Assembly: GCF_020217465.1 (NCBI RefSeq)
Contig: NZ_CP084115.1
Location: 4,030,001 to 4,094,000, forward strand
DNA from: Cobetia amphilecti
GTDB taxonomy: Bacteria; Pseudomonadota; Gammaproteobacteria; Pseudomonadales; Halomonadaceae
Length of the DNA: 64,000 bases
Direction: 5' to 3'
Both the position numbers and the translations under genes were made by a program. This document shows positions 1 through 10,047 of this stretch, one piece after another (within the stretch, counting starts at the first letter, position 1; every line of letters begins with the position of its first letter). Below the pieces are notes generated by a model that did not search any database, was not told the origin of the DNA, and was given only the letters and a program-made list of their open reading frames with translations.

Positions 1-2
1 CG

Positions 3-383
3 TTCGGGCTGGGTGGCTGCATGACCGGCCCGGACTTCACGCAGCTGGAGGCGCGCGTGGTGCCGCAGCAGGCCTTCACGGCACCGCCGGATGCGATGCT
101 GGAAGTGCGCCTGGTGGATGTCTCCCGCGCCGACGCCGAGGCCGGACTGATTGCCAGTACCCGCTATGGCGGCCTGCGTGAAGGGCCTTTCCCGGTCAGG
201 CTGCAGTACGACCGCAATGCCATCGAGGAAGGCCATCGCTATGCGCTGCAAGCCGATGTGCGCAGCGAGGGTCGCCTGTACTGGATCAATGACAGCGCGG
301 TGCCGGTACTGGGTGACGCCAGCACCTCACAGGGCGAGGTCGAGATCCCGCTCACGCCGCTGCCGCGTGCGCTGGGCCATTGA
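3..383 (+). CDS. YbaY-like lipoprotein, 5' truncated by window edge
   Basis: The frame is open from base 3 and reads F-G-L-G-G-C before the first ATG at 21. L-G-G-C is a lipobox, with the lipidated Cys at 18-20, so the ATG at 21 is internal and the signal peptide lies outside the window. The remaining ~120 residues form a small beta-rich domain containing 'EVRLVDVSRADA' and 'GRLYWINDSAVPVL', which resembles the YbaY/YscW pilotin-like lipoprotein family. It would be an outer-membrane-anchored lipoprotein of unknown specific role. The family call rests on remembered similarity; the lipoprotein call is directly visible. Confidence 0.7.
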   Translation, partial: FGLGGCMTGPDFTQLEARVVPQQAFTAPPDAMLEVRLVDVSRADAEAGLIASTRYGGLREGPFPVRLQYDRNAIEEGHRYALQADVRSEGRLYWINDSAVPVLGDASTSQGEVEIPLTPLPRALGH

Positions 384-457
384 TGGCGCGCTCGCCCGGC
401 CCGACCAGTACGCTCGACTTGACCAGTAGGCCCGTCTCTCACCGATAGGACACCCCA

Positions 458-1378
458 ATGGATTGGCTGGAATACCTGTTACCTGTCTTCTTCCTTACCC
501 CTCTGGGTGCCATCGCGCTGGTGGTGCTGGGCATGCGCGGCCTGCATGAGCGGCGCATCCAGTCGCCGCTGACCCGCCGCCAGCTGCGTGAACCGGGCCA
601 GAGCCTGCGCGATCGTCTCGACGAGGCCTTCCAGGCGCTGTTTCTCGACGGGGCGCTCGGCCCGCTCATCACCTTGAGTCCGCTGGTCTACGGCATGGGG
701 CGCATGGTGTTCGGCGAAGAGCAGAACTGGCTTGAGTGGGCCGCCTACGGTCTGGCCTGTGCGCTGCTGGTGCTGGTGTTCGCGCTGCGCCTGACGCGTC
801 ACTTCCAGCGCATCCGCAAGCTCAAGCTGGGGCTGGCCTGCGAGCTGTCCATCGGTCAGGAACTCGACCAGCTGATCCGCCCGGAACAGCTGACCAGCAT
901 GGTCTATCACGACGTGCCGGCCGATGGTTTCCATATCGATCATCTGGTGGTCACCCCCGCCGGCGCCTATGCCATTCGCACCAAGGCGCGCTCGCGGCCG
1001 CTGGATGCGCTGGGCGCACTCAAGGATGAGGTCAAGCTCAAGGATGGTCGCCTGTACTTCCCGGGCTATCGCGAGCGCAAACCGCTGCGCGAGACACGTA
1101 CCGCACGCGACTGGACGGCCGCCTGGCTGAAGCGTGAATGCGGCGTCGACGTGCCGGTGCAGGGGCTGCTGGCACTGCCGGGCTGGCAGATCGTGCGCGA
1201 GGGGACCCAGCGCGAGAATGACCCCGAAGTCGTCAATGGCGAGGGCCTCGCCGAGTGGCTGAGCACCCATTGCATGGCTCCCGAAGAGGGTTGCCCGACC
1301 CTGGATGACGCCCTCAAGCAGCGCATCAACGAGGCGATTCTCGACCGCGTCCAGGCCGAGCGCCTCGCTACCAGTTGA
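458..1378 (+). CDS. NERD (nuclease-related) domain membrane protein
   Basis: 306 residues. A hydrophobic segment at residues 8-26 and two more around 68-110 anchor the protein. A cytoplasmic domain follows with 'ELSIGQELDQLI' and 'VYHDVPADGFHIDHLVVTPAGAYAIRTKAR', the GxxxE...ID(H/A)xxVxxxGxxxIxxK pattern of the NERD domain. NERD is distantly related to PD-(D/E)XK-like nucleases, but activity of such membrane-bound members is unproven. The start is preceded by AGGACACCCCA. It lies 74 bp after the lipoprotein gene and may share its transcript. Confidence 0.8.
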   Translation: MDWLEYLLPVFFLTPLGAIALVVLGMRGLHERRIQSPLTRRQLREPGQSLRDRLDEAFQALFLDGALGPLITLSPLVYGMGRMVFGEEQNWLEWAAYGLACALLVLVFALRLTRHFQRIRKLKLGLACELSIGQELDQLIRPEQLTSMVYHDVPADGFHIDHLVVTPAGAYAIRTKARSRPLDALGALKDEVKLKDGRLYFPGYRERKPLRETRTARDWTAAWLKRECGVDVPVQGLLALPGWQIVREGTQRENDPEVVNGEGLAEWLSTHCMAPEEGCPTLDDALKQRINEAILDRVQAERLATS

Positions 1379-1527
1379 TCCTTTGCCATGCTCCGGCCCC
1401 TCGGAGCATGACAGCGCCAGACAAAGGCTTGCCAAGGCGGCCCGCCCGGCGTTAAATACGCGCCGGTCCAGCCTTGGCAACCTTATCGCGCTATCGCAAT
1501 GATGGCACTCTTGGCGACATATCCCGC

Positions 1528-2364
1528 ATGAAACTCATCACCTTCGACGCTTTTCGTACCCTCGGCATTCCCGGTGTTCGTTATATCAAGCCGGAGCGCA
1601 TGCTGGATCACCTCGACGAGATCCGCGCCGCCGATATCCTGCTGTTTCCCGAATACTGGCAGATCACCACCCTGGTCTACGGCCTCGGCAAACGCATCTT
1701 CCCCAGCCTGCCCAGCTACGCGATCGGCCACGACAAGGTCGAGCAGACACGCGTCTTTCAGGCCATCTGCCCGGACAATGTGCCACCGACCGAGATTCGC
1801 GGCGCCAGCCGTCAGGCAATCGACGATATCGAGGCGCGCTTCGGCTACCCGCTGATCGTCAAGGAAGTCAAAAGCTCGATGGGCGTCGGCGTGAAGCTGA
1901 TCCAGTCGCGAGGCGAGCTGGAGGCGCATGCGGCGGAGCATCCGGTGCTGTATGCCCAGCCGCGCCTGGAGATCGACCGCGACCTGCGCATCGTGGTGGT
2001 GGGTGGCGAAGTCATCACCGCCTACTGGCGCGTCACGCCGCTGGGCGGCTATCGCTCCAATGTCAGTCAGGGCGGCGAGACGGCCTACGACAATATCCCG
2101 GCGCCCGCCATCGCCCTGGCCCTGCACCTGGCCGATGCACTGAGTGTCGATCATGCCGGCTTCGATATCGCGATGGTCGATGGCCATCCGCTCGTGTTCG
2201 AGTTCAACCGCCTGTTCGGCAATCAGGGCATCCCGGACAGCTCGCGGCGCATCGGTGCCGCCATCCTCCGCCATCTGGCGCTCGACAGCAGCGACAACGA
2301 CCCGATGCCACCGCTACTGACGCCGCGCCGGGTGCGCCGCGCGACACTCGAGGAAACCGGCTGA
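1528..2364 (+). CDS. RimK-like ATP-grasp family protein
   Basis: 278 residues from the ATG at 1528, chosen because homology-like sequence starts at 'MKLITFDAFRTLGIPG'; 18 more codons are open upstream. The central ATP-grasp features are 'YPLIVKEVKSSMGVGVKLI' (ATP-binding Lys and Gly-rich loop) and 'HAGFDIAMVDGHPLVFEFN', the D...EFN metal-binding end of the RimK fold. RimK-like enzymes ligate amino acids or carboxylates to peptides or small molecules using ATP. The substrate cannot be told from the sequence. It is transcribed convergently with the BCCT gene, with a strong hairpin between. Confidence 0.75.
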   Translation: MKLITFDAFRTLGIPGVRYIKPERMLDHLDEIRAADILLFPEYWQITTLVYGLGKRIFPSLPSYAIGHDKVEQTRVFQAICPDNVPPTEIRGASRQAIDDIEARFGYPLIVKEVKSSMGVGVKLIQSRGELEAHAAEHPVLYAQPRLEIDRDLRIVVVGGEVITAYWRVTPLGGYRSNVSQGGETAYDNIPAPAIALALHLADALSVDHAGFDIAMVDGHPLVFEFNRLFGNQGIPDSSRRIGAAILRHLALDSSDNDPMPPLLTPRRVRRATLEETG

Positions 2365-2410
2365 CGCCTTGCGGGCCAGTCATCACGCTACGTCCTTGCC
2401 TGCCCTGAAC

Positions 2411-2443
2411 GACAAGACGCCGCCCAATGGGCGGCGTCTTGTC
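2411..2443. terminator. Bidirectional hairpin terminator
   Basis: A perfect 15-bp stem (2411-2425 with 2429-2443) around a 3-nt loop sits between the convergent ATP-grasp and BCCT genes. There is no long T run, but the stem ends are T/A rich, and the position suits a bidirectional terminator. Confidence 0.7.
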
Positions 2444-2484
2444 GTCTGGCACTGGCCGTTCAACCGGCCAGGCGGCTCATCTCC

Positions 2485-4236
2485 TCACAGGCGTGAGGGA
2501 CGGCTGTGCGGGTCGCCTTCGATATGATCCTTGGGCGGGTCCTGCCGCGGCTTGCCTGCTGCCGGCACGTCCTCGTCGGGTATTTCCCAAGTGCCGTCTT
2601 CGGTCCAGGGGTCGTCTGCCGGGAACTCCTCGATGTTGATTTCCTTGACCGTGTAATCCGGCTGGTAGCGCAGGTCATAGTGCGCGGCACGCACGATGGA
2701 GATGCACAGCATCAAGGCCACTGCCAATAGCGGCACACCCCCGATGATGGAGGCCGTCTGCAGGGTCTCCAGCCCGCCGATGAACATCAGCACGATGGGC
2801 ATGAACGACAGGGCGAAGGCCCAGAACAGGCGGTTCCAGCGCATCGGCTCTTCATCGACTTCCTTCTGGACCACAGCGGCCAGAATGTAGGAGATGGAGT
2901 CGAAGGTGGTCGCGGTGAAGATCAGCGCCAGCAGCGTGAAGGCGAAGATCACCACGTAGTCCAGCGGCAGCGTGTGCAGCATCGCGAAGATGGCTGCGGT
3001 CGGGCTCTGGTCATTGAGAATGGTGACCACGTCCAGCTCACCGGACAGCTGCAGGTAGAGGCCGTAGTTGCCCATCACCATGAAGAACAGGAAGCAGCCC
3101 ATGGTGCCGAAGAACATCGAACCGGCGACCATGGCGCGGATGGTGCGGCCCCGCGAGATACGCGCGATGAACAGCCCCACGCTGGGCGCGAACACCAGCC
3201 ACCAGGCCCAGTAGAAGATGGTCCAGTCCTGCGGGAAGTGCGTGTCCTCGAAGCCCTTGAACTCGGCGAACGGTTCAAGCCAGGTGGCCATGTGGATCAG
3301 ATTGCTCATCACGCGGCCCAGCGCATCCAGCCCGGTATTGGCCATGAACAGGGTCGGCCCCGCGATGAAGATGAACAGCAACAGGCCGACCGCCAGCCAG
3401 AAGTTGATGTCTGACAGCAGCTTGATGCCCTTCTTGAGGCCCACGTAGGCGCTGTAGCCGAACAGGGCGGTACACACCAGCAGCACCACGATCTGCGTAG
3501 TCAGCGACTTGGGCACCCCGAACAGCTCGTGCACCCCCTCGTTGATCATCGGTGCCGCCAGACCCAGGGTGGTCGCACCGCCGCCCAGCATGCCGAAGAT
3601 GAAGCTGATATCGATCAGCTTGCCCAGCCAGCCATGCGCCAGCTTTTCGCCCAGCACCGGCATCAGCGCCTCGGAAATCTTCAGCACGCTGTGGTGACGC
3701 ACGTAGTAGAAGTAGGCGATCGGCACGGCGGGAATCAGGTAGATCGCCCATGCCAGCGGGCCCCAGTGGAAGATGCCGTAGGCCGCGGCCCATTCCGCTG
3801 CCTCCGGTGTCTGGCCTTCCACATGGAATGGGGGCGACTGGTAGTAGTAGACCCACTCGATCATCGACCAGTACAGGATGGAGGCCCCGATACCGGCACA
3901 GAACAGCATCGCCGCCCATGAGACGATGGAGAATTCGGGCTTCTCCTCGGCATCACCGAGCTTTATCTGACCGATGTCGCTGAAGATGATGTAGATCATG
4001 AAGCCGCCGGCCCCCACGCCGAGCAGCAGATAGAGCACGCCGAGCTTGCTGGTGACGAAGTTCTTGGCCGCCGATACCCACATCGCGCCCTGCTCGGGGA
4101 AGATGACCAGGGGCAGCGTCACTGCCAACAGCAGGAAGATCGAGCCGAAGAAGGTCGGCTTGTCGATCATGTCGAAGGGCTTTTCCGGCCGATCCCCCGC
4201 CGCCCTGGCGGATACCTTTCGGGTTTCCTTGCTCAT
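2485..4236 (-). CDS. BCCT family transporter (betaine/carnitine/choline type)
   Basis: 583 residues with about 12 hydrophobic segments from residue 30 to 505 and hydrophilic ends. BCCT hallmarks are 'SMIEWVYYYQSPPF' (TM3-TM4 region), the glycine-rich 'GMLGGGATTLGLAAP', and the signature 'WTIFYWAWWLVFAPSVGLFIARISRGRTIR'. These carriers bring in quaternary ammonium compounds using Na+ or proton gradients, or exchange them for product. The W-Y-Y-Y-Q-S-P-P-F stretch recalls CaiT-type carriers, but the substrate is not assignable. It differs clearly from the two BCCT paralogues at 36-39.5 kb. Confidence 0.9.
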   Translation of the reverse strand: MSKETRKVSARAAGDRPEKPFDMIDKPTFFGSIFLLLAVTLPLVIFPEQGAMWVSAAKNFVTSKLGVLYLLLGVGAGGFMIYIIFSDIGQIKLGDAEEKPEFSIVSWAAMLFCAGIGASILYWSMIEWVYYYQSPPFHVEGQTPEAAEWAAAYGIFHWGPLAWAIYLIPAVPIAYFYYVRHHSVLKISEALMPVLGEKLAHGWLGKLIDISFIFGMLGGGATTLGLAAPMINEGVHELFGVPKSLTTQIVVLLVCTALFGYSAYVGLKKGIKLLSDINFWLAVGLLLFIFIAGPTLFMANTGLDALGRVMSNLIHMATWLEPFAEFKGFEDTHFPQDWTIFYWAWWLVFAPSVGLFIARISRGRTIRAMVAGSMFFGTMGCFLFFMVMGNYGLYLQLSGELDVVTILNDQSPTAAIFAMLHTLPLDYVVIFAFTLLALIFTATTFDSISYILAAVVQKEVDEEPMRWNRLFWAFALSFMPIVLMFIGGLETLQTASIIGGVPLLAVALMLCISIVRAAHYDLRYQPDYTVKEINIEEFPADDPWTEDGTWEIPDEDVPAAGKPRQDPPKDHIEGDPHSRPSRL

Positions 4237-4618
4237 ATATAAGCCTCATTTATCGTTATTGCCATACATGATAACAGCTTATCATGAGTGATTGCGATAC
4301 ACGCATCCCCACTGCGTACAATCCTAGTACAACGATCCAAGCGGCTACGTAAAGTCAATTTAACGCAAGCAAGTCATTTATTAGCGCATGACAGGCCTTG
4401 GCGTTAAGGCCAAGAGAAGAGCAGGAAGCACGACGACAGGGCTGGCAGCGACAGGCAAATCAGCAGGGAAGACACAGCCAGAACAGGCAGCGCAGAGGTG
4501 GGCAGCCACAGAGGGGGGAAGACGCAGGGGAGGCGCAGCAAAGGCAGCAGATGTCAGACCGGACAGCAGGCACCCGCCAGGAAACAGCACAGCACCGCTG
4601 CCGCTCTCTGGCTGGAGA
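4237..4618. other. Gap without a recognisable gene
   Basis: The first ~140 bases are AT-rich and probably hold the promoter of the BCCT gene. From about 4390 the plus strand becomes rich in CAG/AGG/GCA triplets with few pyrimidine runs. Short frames exist on both strands but none looks like a known protein or has a convincing ribosome site. Confidence 0.5.
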
Positions 4619-4678
4619 TGATGAGGCTGAAAGTGATGAAGCCTGCAGTAATCAGGCTTGAGATGATCGGGCTGATGG
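4619..4678. repeat. Degenerate 15-bp tandem repeat, 4 copies
   Basis: Units begin at 4619, 4634, 4649 and 4664: TGATGAGGCTGAAAG, TGATGAAGCCTGCAG, TAATCAGGCTTGAGA, TGATCGGGCTGATGG. The array lies just beyond the 3' end of the dGTPase gene. It resembles the stop-codon-associated arrays elsewhere in the window, but its period is a multiple of three and it is not in register with the dgt stop. Confidence 0.55.
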
Positions 4679-4688
4679 CGCCTCGGAC

Positions 4689-6026
4689 TCAGTCGCCGCG
4701 CAGACGCCCGCCCATCTCCTGGGCGAGGTCTACCGCGAAGTGGTCCGTCATGCCGCCGATGAAGTCGAGCATGCGCCGATAGCTGCGGTAGAGGTCCCAG
4801 TCCTTGGTCGGCGTGTTCTCGCCGATCAATGCCAGCACACGTTGATGCTTGAAGCTGGAGCGCCCCTTGGTATGCAGCTCATGCGCAGCGCCGATGAAGG
4901 CCTCGAGCAGGATACCCAGCGTGGTGTAGGCGCCGATCTCCAGCTTGGCCTTGCGCTCGTTGCGGAAGATCTTCTGGCGCGCCAGATTCTTGGCTTCCCG
5001 CACGCCCCAGCCGAGGTCGGGGTGGCAAAGGTCGAGCAGGTCTTCACTGAGCGTGCCGGCCAGCAGTTCCGTCTCGCGCTGCACGAAAGCCTCGGCGACA
5101 TCATTGACGGCACGCTCCATTGCCGCGCCTCTCAACGCCGCCACCTTGCGCCGCTGGGAGGTGCCGCGGGCGACCATCTCCTGATATTCGCGCGGCTCGC
5201 CACCGCTGATGCCGGTGAGAATCTCGAACACTTCCTCGAACTGCAGGATGCCCATCTCGAGGCCATCTTCCAGGTCCAGCAGCGCATAGCAGATGTCATC
5301 GGCGGCCTCGACCAGCCACGCCAGCGGGTGACGGCACCAGCGGCCATCGGCCCGCGCCAGCAAACCACAGCGCTCGGCGACCTGATCCAGCAGCACGCGC
5401 TCGCTCTGATAGCAGCCGAACTTGCCGCCCGCCGTGGCGTGCTCCACCGTCCACGGGTACTTGAGCAGCGTGCCCAGCGTCGCTGCCGTCAGGCGCATGC
5501 CGCCATGGAACTGGTTGTATTCGATCTGGGTAACGATGCGAAAGCCCTGGGCATTGCCTTCGTAGGTGAGCAGGTCCTCGCGCTCGGCATCGCTCAGCCC
5601 GGCCAGCCGACCGTGATCACTGGCGGCCTCGGCGGCGAACCAGTCACGAATGGCGTACTCCCCGGCATGCCCGAAGGGCGGGTTGCCGATGTCATGCCCC
5701 AGGCAGCCGGTCTGGACGATGACGCCGAGATCCGACGGCGTGATCCAGTCGGGCAACTGCTCCTTGAGCTTCTCGCCGACCATCATGCCCAGCGAGCGGC
5801 CGACGCAGCCGACCTCCAGCGAGTGAGTCAGCCGCGTGTGGATATGGTCGTTGTCGGTCAGCGGGTGGACCTGGGTCTTGCGCCCCAGGCGACGGAAGGA
5901 GCCTGCGAACACGATGCGGTCGTGGTCCTTGTGGAAGGGTGTCCGCCCCATCTCACGCGATACGGTGCCCGGTGCGTCATGCAGGCGACTCGGTTCCAGC
6001 AGTCGCTCCCAGCTCATCGATGACAT
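4689..6026 (-). CDS. dgt: Deoxyguanosinetriphosphate triphosphohydrolase-like protein
   Basis: 445 residues of the HD-domain dGTPase family, which hydrolyse dGTP or other dNTPs to the nucleoside and tripolyphosphate. Visible signatures are the N-terminal 'GRTPFHKDHDRIVFAGSFRRL', the first metal His in 'HTRLTHSLEV', and the HD pair in 'CLGHDIGNPPFGHAGE'. The length fits the dGTPase type of ~440-450 aa. The ATG at 6026 is preceded by AAGGAG at good spacing. dNTP hydrolases of this family can also restrict phage by dNTP depletion, but nothing here suggests more than the housekeeping form. Confidence 0.92.
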   Translation of the reverse strand: MSSMSWERLLEPSRLHDAPGTVSREMGRTPFHKDHDRIVFAGSFRRLGRKTQVHPLTDNDHIHTRLTHSLEVGCVGRSLGMMVGEKLKEQLPDWITPSDLGVIVQTGCLGHDIGNPPFGHAGEYAIRDWFAAEAASDHGRLAGLSDAEREDLLTYEGNAQGFRIVTQIEYNQFHGGMRLTAATLGTLLKYPWTVEHATAGGKFGCYQSERVLLDQVAERCGLLARADGRWCRHPLAWLVEAADDICYALLDLEDGLEMGILQFEEVFEILTGISGGEPREYQEMVARGTSQRRKVAALRGAAMERAVNDVAEAFVQRETELLAGTLSEDLLDLCHPDLGWGVREAKNLARQKIFRNERKAKLEIGAYTTLGILLEAFIGAAHELHTKGRSSFKHQRVLALIGENTPTKDWDLYRSYRRMLDFIGGMTDHFAVDLAQEMGGRLRGD

Positions 6027-6092
6027 CAGGCAACTCCTTGGCAGGCGCCGAGTACTGGCGCCGGCGAGCAGATAACAGGTGAATGACGCGCA

Positions 6093-6129
6093 TAAAAAAA
6101 GAGAACAGGGATTGTGGCACCCTGTTCTC
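6093..6129 (-). terminator. Rho-independent terminator of ntrBC
   Basis: A perfect 10-bp stem (6101-6110 with 6120-6129) is followed on the minus strand by seven T residues. It lies 28 bases beyond the ntrC stop. Confidence 0.9.
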
Positions 6130-6156
6130 CTTGTCTCCAGCCCGCTCAGGCTGTCC

Positions 6157-7562
<1,406 letters not shown>

Positions 7563-7566
<4 letters not shown>

Positions 7567-8657
7567 GTGTGATCTCCAGAAGTGCCGGCTAGCGGAATGA
7601 GTAATCGGAATTCGGTATGGCCGGGGCGCGAGTCACACTCGATCAGCCCCTGATGCTGGTGCAGGATGCCCTGGGCGATCGACAGCCCGAGCCCTGAGCC
7701 TTCGGCGCGCCCCGAGACCATCGGGTAGAACAGCGTCTCGCGCAGGCTCTCCGGTATGCCGGGGCCGTTGTCGATGATCGCCAGCTCGCAGACCAGCCGG
7801 TGGCGCTCATGGCCCAGCGTGAACTGCCGGCGAGCGCGGGTCCGCAGCGTGATCTCGTAGGGGGCTGCGTCAGGCTGCGGTGAATCGGGCTGTGGCTGCT
7901 CATTGAGGGCCTGGGTGGCATTGCGCGCGATGTTGAGCACCGCCTGGATCAGCTGACCTTCGTCGCCGATCACCTCCGGCAGGCTCGGGTCGTAGTCGGC
8001 GCTCAAGGTGATGGCGCTGCCTTCCGCCTGCAGCAAGGCCCGCACCCGCTCGGTCACCGCATGCACATTGACCGGCGCCTGCAACGGCGGCCGGTTCGGC
8101 CCGAGCATGCGATCGACCAGATCACGCAGACGGTCCACCTCCTCGATGATGATGCGCGTGAACTCCACCATCTGCGGTTCGGGCAGATCACGTTCGAGCA
8201 GCTGGGCGGCACCACGAATGCCGCCGAGCGGATTCTTGACCTCGTGCGCGAGACCACGCGTCAGCACCTTGACCGCCTCCTGGCGGGCGATCAGCGCTTC
8301 TTCGCGCGAGATCTGCATCAGGCGGTCACGCGGTTCTATCTCGACCAGCAGTTCATTGGCGCTGATGGGCGTCGCGGTGAAATCCACCGTCAGCGCTTCA
8401 TGGGCCGCGTTGATGATCTCGGCCTCACGCTGGGTGTAGGGGTGCTGCTCCTCCAGCGCCTTGCGCAGCACATTGATCAGGGTGTCATCCAGCCCGGTCA
8501 TGTTGTCGGGCGTACTGCCCTTCACACGCACCAGACTCACCGCCAGCAGCGTCTCCGCGGCGGGATTCATCCAGACCATCTGCAGCTGTGAGTCCAGCAC
8601 CACCACGGCAGTGTTCAGGTGTTCGAGCAGTCGTTGATGCATGGGTTTGTTCGCCAT
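7563..8657 (-). CDS. ntrB: Nitrogen regulation sensor histidine kinase NtrB (NR-II)
   Basis: 364 residues from the ATG at 8657, chosen because 'MANKPMHQRLLEHLNTAVVVLD' starts at the PAS domain and AGGGAG lies upstream. The PAS domain is at about 10-120. The H-box 'GLAHEVKNPLGGIRGAAQLL' contains the autophosphorylated His, followed by the N-box 'LNIARNATQAL' and G-boxes 'IDNGPGIP' and 'GSGLGLSIA'. With PII it phosphorylates or dephosphorylates NtrC according to nitrogen state. It is soluble, with no membrane segments. An NtrC operator-like palindrome lies ~100 bp upstream. Confidence 0.95.
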
Positions 8658-8758
8658 CTGCAGTACGTCTCCCTGTTCTGCAATAACCGCGCCAGTCTGG
8701 TGCAGGCACCGAGAACACGGCGTCCGATGCTGTGCAACCATTTCTGGCCCCTCATATT

Positions 8759-8775
8759 GGCACCAAAATGGTGCA
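8759..8775. promoter_or_regulatory. NtrC binding site upstream of ntrBC
   Basis: The sequence GGCACC-AAAAT-GGTGCA fits the NtrC consensus TGCACC-N5-GGTGCA with one mismatch. It lies ~100 bp upstream of the ntrB start, where in enterics NtrC represses its own operon (glnLp). The site is seen directly; the regulatory effect is inferred. Confidence 0.7.
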
Positions 8776-8850
8776 GGCAGAAAAACGCGCTAGAATCCGC
8801 GTTGCCTCTCTTCGCTGCCAGGTGGCCCGACATCGACTGGCCCAGACACG

Positions 8851-8871
8851 AAAAAGCCGCCCGAAGGCGGC
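8851..8871 (-). terminator. Terminator of the DUF4124 gene
   Basis: A 6-bp GC stem with a CGAA loop (8856-8871) is followed on the minus strand by five T residues, 48 bases past the stop of the DUF4124 gene. Confidence 0.75.
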
Positions 8872-8919
8872 CTGTCAGCGAAGGAGAAAGGCGCGAAGAA
8901 AAAGGCCGCCCAGACGCTG

Positions 8920-9612
8920 CTAACCACCGCCAGCGTTGGCAGGGTTGTTGGGGTTGCGAGGCAGATTGACGCTGGCGCGCTGCACATAGACCACCTTCGG
9001 CTCGCTGGTCTGGCGCACGCGGCCGGTGGAATCCAGCAGCTCCGCCTGGATGACATGCTTGCCACGCTCCAGCGCCGGCACCATGAAGACGGTGCTGTGC
9101 ATGGCGGATTGAGACGGCGCACCGTCCACGGTCACGCGCACCTTGTCTTCCGGGCGCAGCTTGGGCTCGATTCCCAGGCGCACCGCCAGATTGCCCGCCT
9201 GCCCGGTCTGCAGCGTTTCCTCGTTGGACGGGCTCTGGATGGTGAAGGTGGTATAGCCACGGAAGGCCACATCTACCGCAGGCGCCCGGGTGCGGGTGCT
9301 CTCGCTGGATGAGGAAGAACTCACGCGCGACGGCGTGCTGCGCCGCGGCGGCAGGGATTCCGTCGACGGCACCACGCTGAGCGGCGTCAGCTGCACCTTG
9401 CTGCCGCCCGCAGGCTGATCACTGAAGACGACGTTGCCGTTGGCATCGACGTGACGATAGACCTGGGCCGCCTGAAGATCGAACGACAGGCTGGACAGCA
9501 TCAGCGTCGCTGCCAGCAGCAGGCACTGCAGTGGCTCGGGGCGCGCTGCTGGCAGTGCACGCGAGTCAGTCGCGGGGTTCGCGACGCGCAGGGAGGATAC
9601 GAAGGGCCACAT
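8920..9612 (-). CDS. DUF4124 domain secreted protein
   Basis: 230 residues from the ATG at 9612, chosen over the ATG at 9636 because AGGAA sits 7 bases before it. A hydrophobic stretch 'LLLAATLMLSSLSFDLQA' acts as a signal sequence after an unusually long N-terminal region. 'QVYRHVDANGNVVFSDQPAGG' is the DUF4124 signature of small periplasmic proteins. A Ser-rich linker (~105-120) leads to a C-terminal beta-sandwich-like domain (~135-225). Function is unknown; genes of this type are commonly found next to glnA-ntrBC in Pseudomonas and Halomonas. Confidence 0.8.
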   Translation of the reverse strand: MWPFVSSLRVANPATDSRALPAARPEPLQCLLLAATLMLSSLSFDLQAAQVYRHVDANGNVVFSDQPAGGSKVQLTPLSVVPSTESLPPRRSTPSRVSSSSSSESTRTRAPAVDVAFRGYTTFTIQSPSNEETLQTGQAGNLAVRLGIEPKLRPEDKVRVTVDGAPSQSAMHSTVFMVPALERGKHVIQAELLDSTGRVRQTSEPKVVYVQRASVNLPRNPNNPANAGGG

Positions 9613-9893
9613 CCGAAGATTCCTGAAGAGAGTCATGGGAGGCCAGAAGCCGCAGGCAGCTCCAGCGGGTTGGGTCTATCGACAGGCGATCCTGCTGCCT
9701 GATGACAAGGCTAACAAGTTACAAAGCTTACCGCGTTGATGCCAGCATTTGGGGCCTTCGACAAGACGCCTGTGTGCATTGACTGTCACGCAAGGCTACC
9801 ACCGCGCCCTGCAGGTCTGTCATCAGCATGGCCGATCTCAGGGAAAAGGATCAGGGGCAGAGCAAAGGATCAGAGCAAAGAGATAGAACGAAA

Positions 9894-9940
9894 CAGGGCC
9901 ATAATGAAAAACAGGGCCACAACGAAAAACAGGGCCACAC
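9894..9940. repeat. 18-bp tandem repeat in the glnA 3' UTR
   Basis: CAGGGCC starts at 9894, 9912 and 9930, with spacer ATAATGAAAAA or ACAACGAAAAA, giving an exact 18-bp period. Each copy ends in an A-run that reads as a T tract on the glnA strand. The copies are duplicated arms of the glnA terminator. Confidence 0.85.
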
Positions 9941-9957
9941 CTGTCGGTATGGCCCTG
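9924..9957 (-). terminator. glnA terminator
   Basis: An 8-bp stem (9930-9937 with 9950-9957) around a 12-nt loop is followed by five T residues on the minus strand, about 90 bases past the glnA stop. Two further copies of the downstream arm exist at 9912 and 9894. Confidence 0.8.
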
Positions 9958-10047
9958 CTGTCGTCATCGTCGTGGGCTTGCCTTCACCTGGAAGGCACTC
10001 CGTCAGATGGCGTGACTAGCGAATGTCTGCCTCAACCCCGGCAGTAC

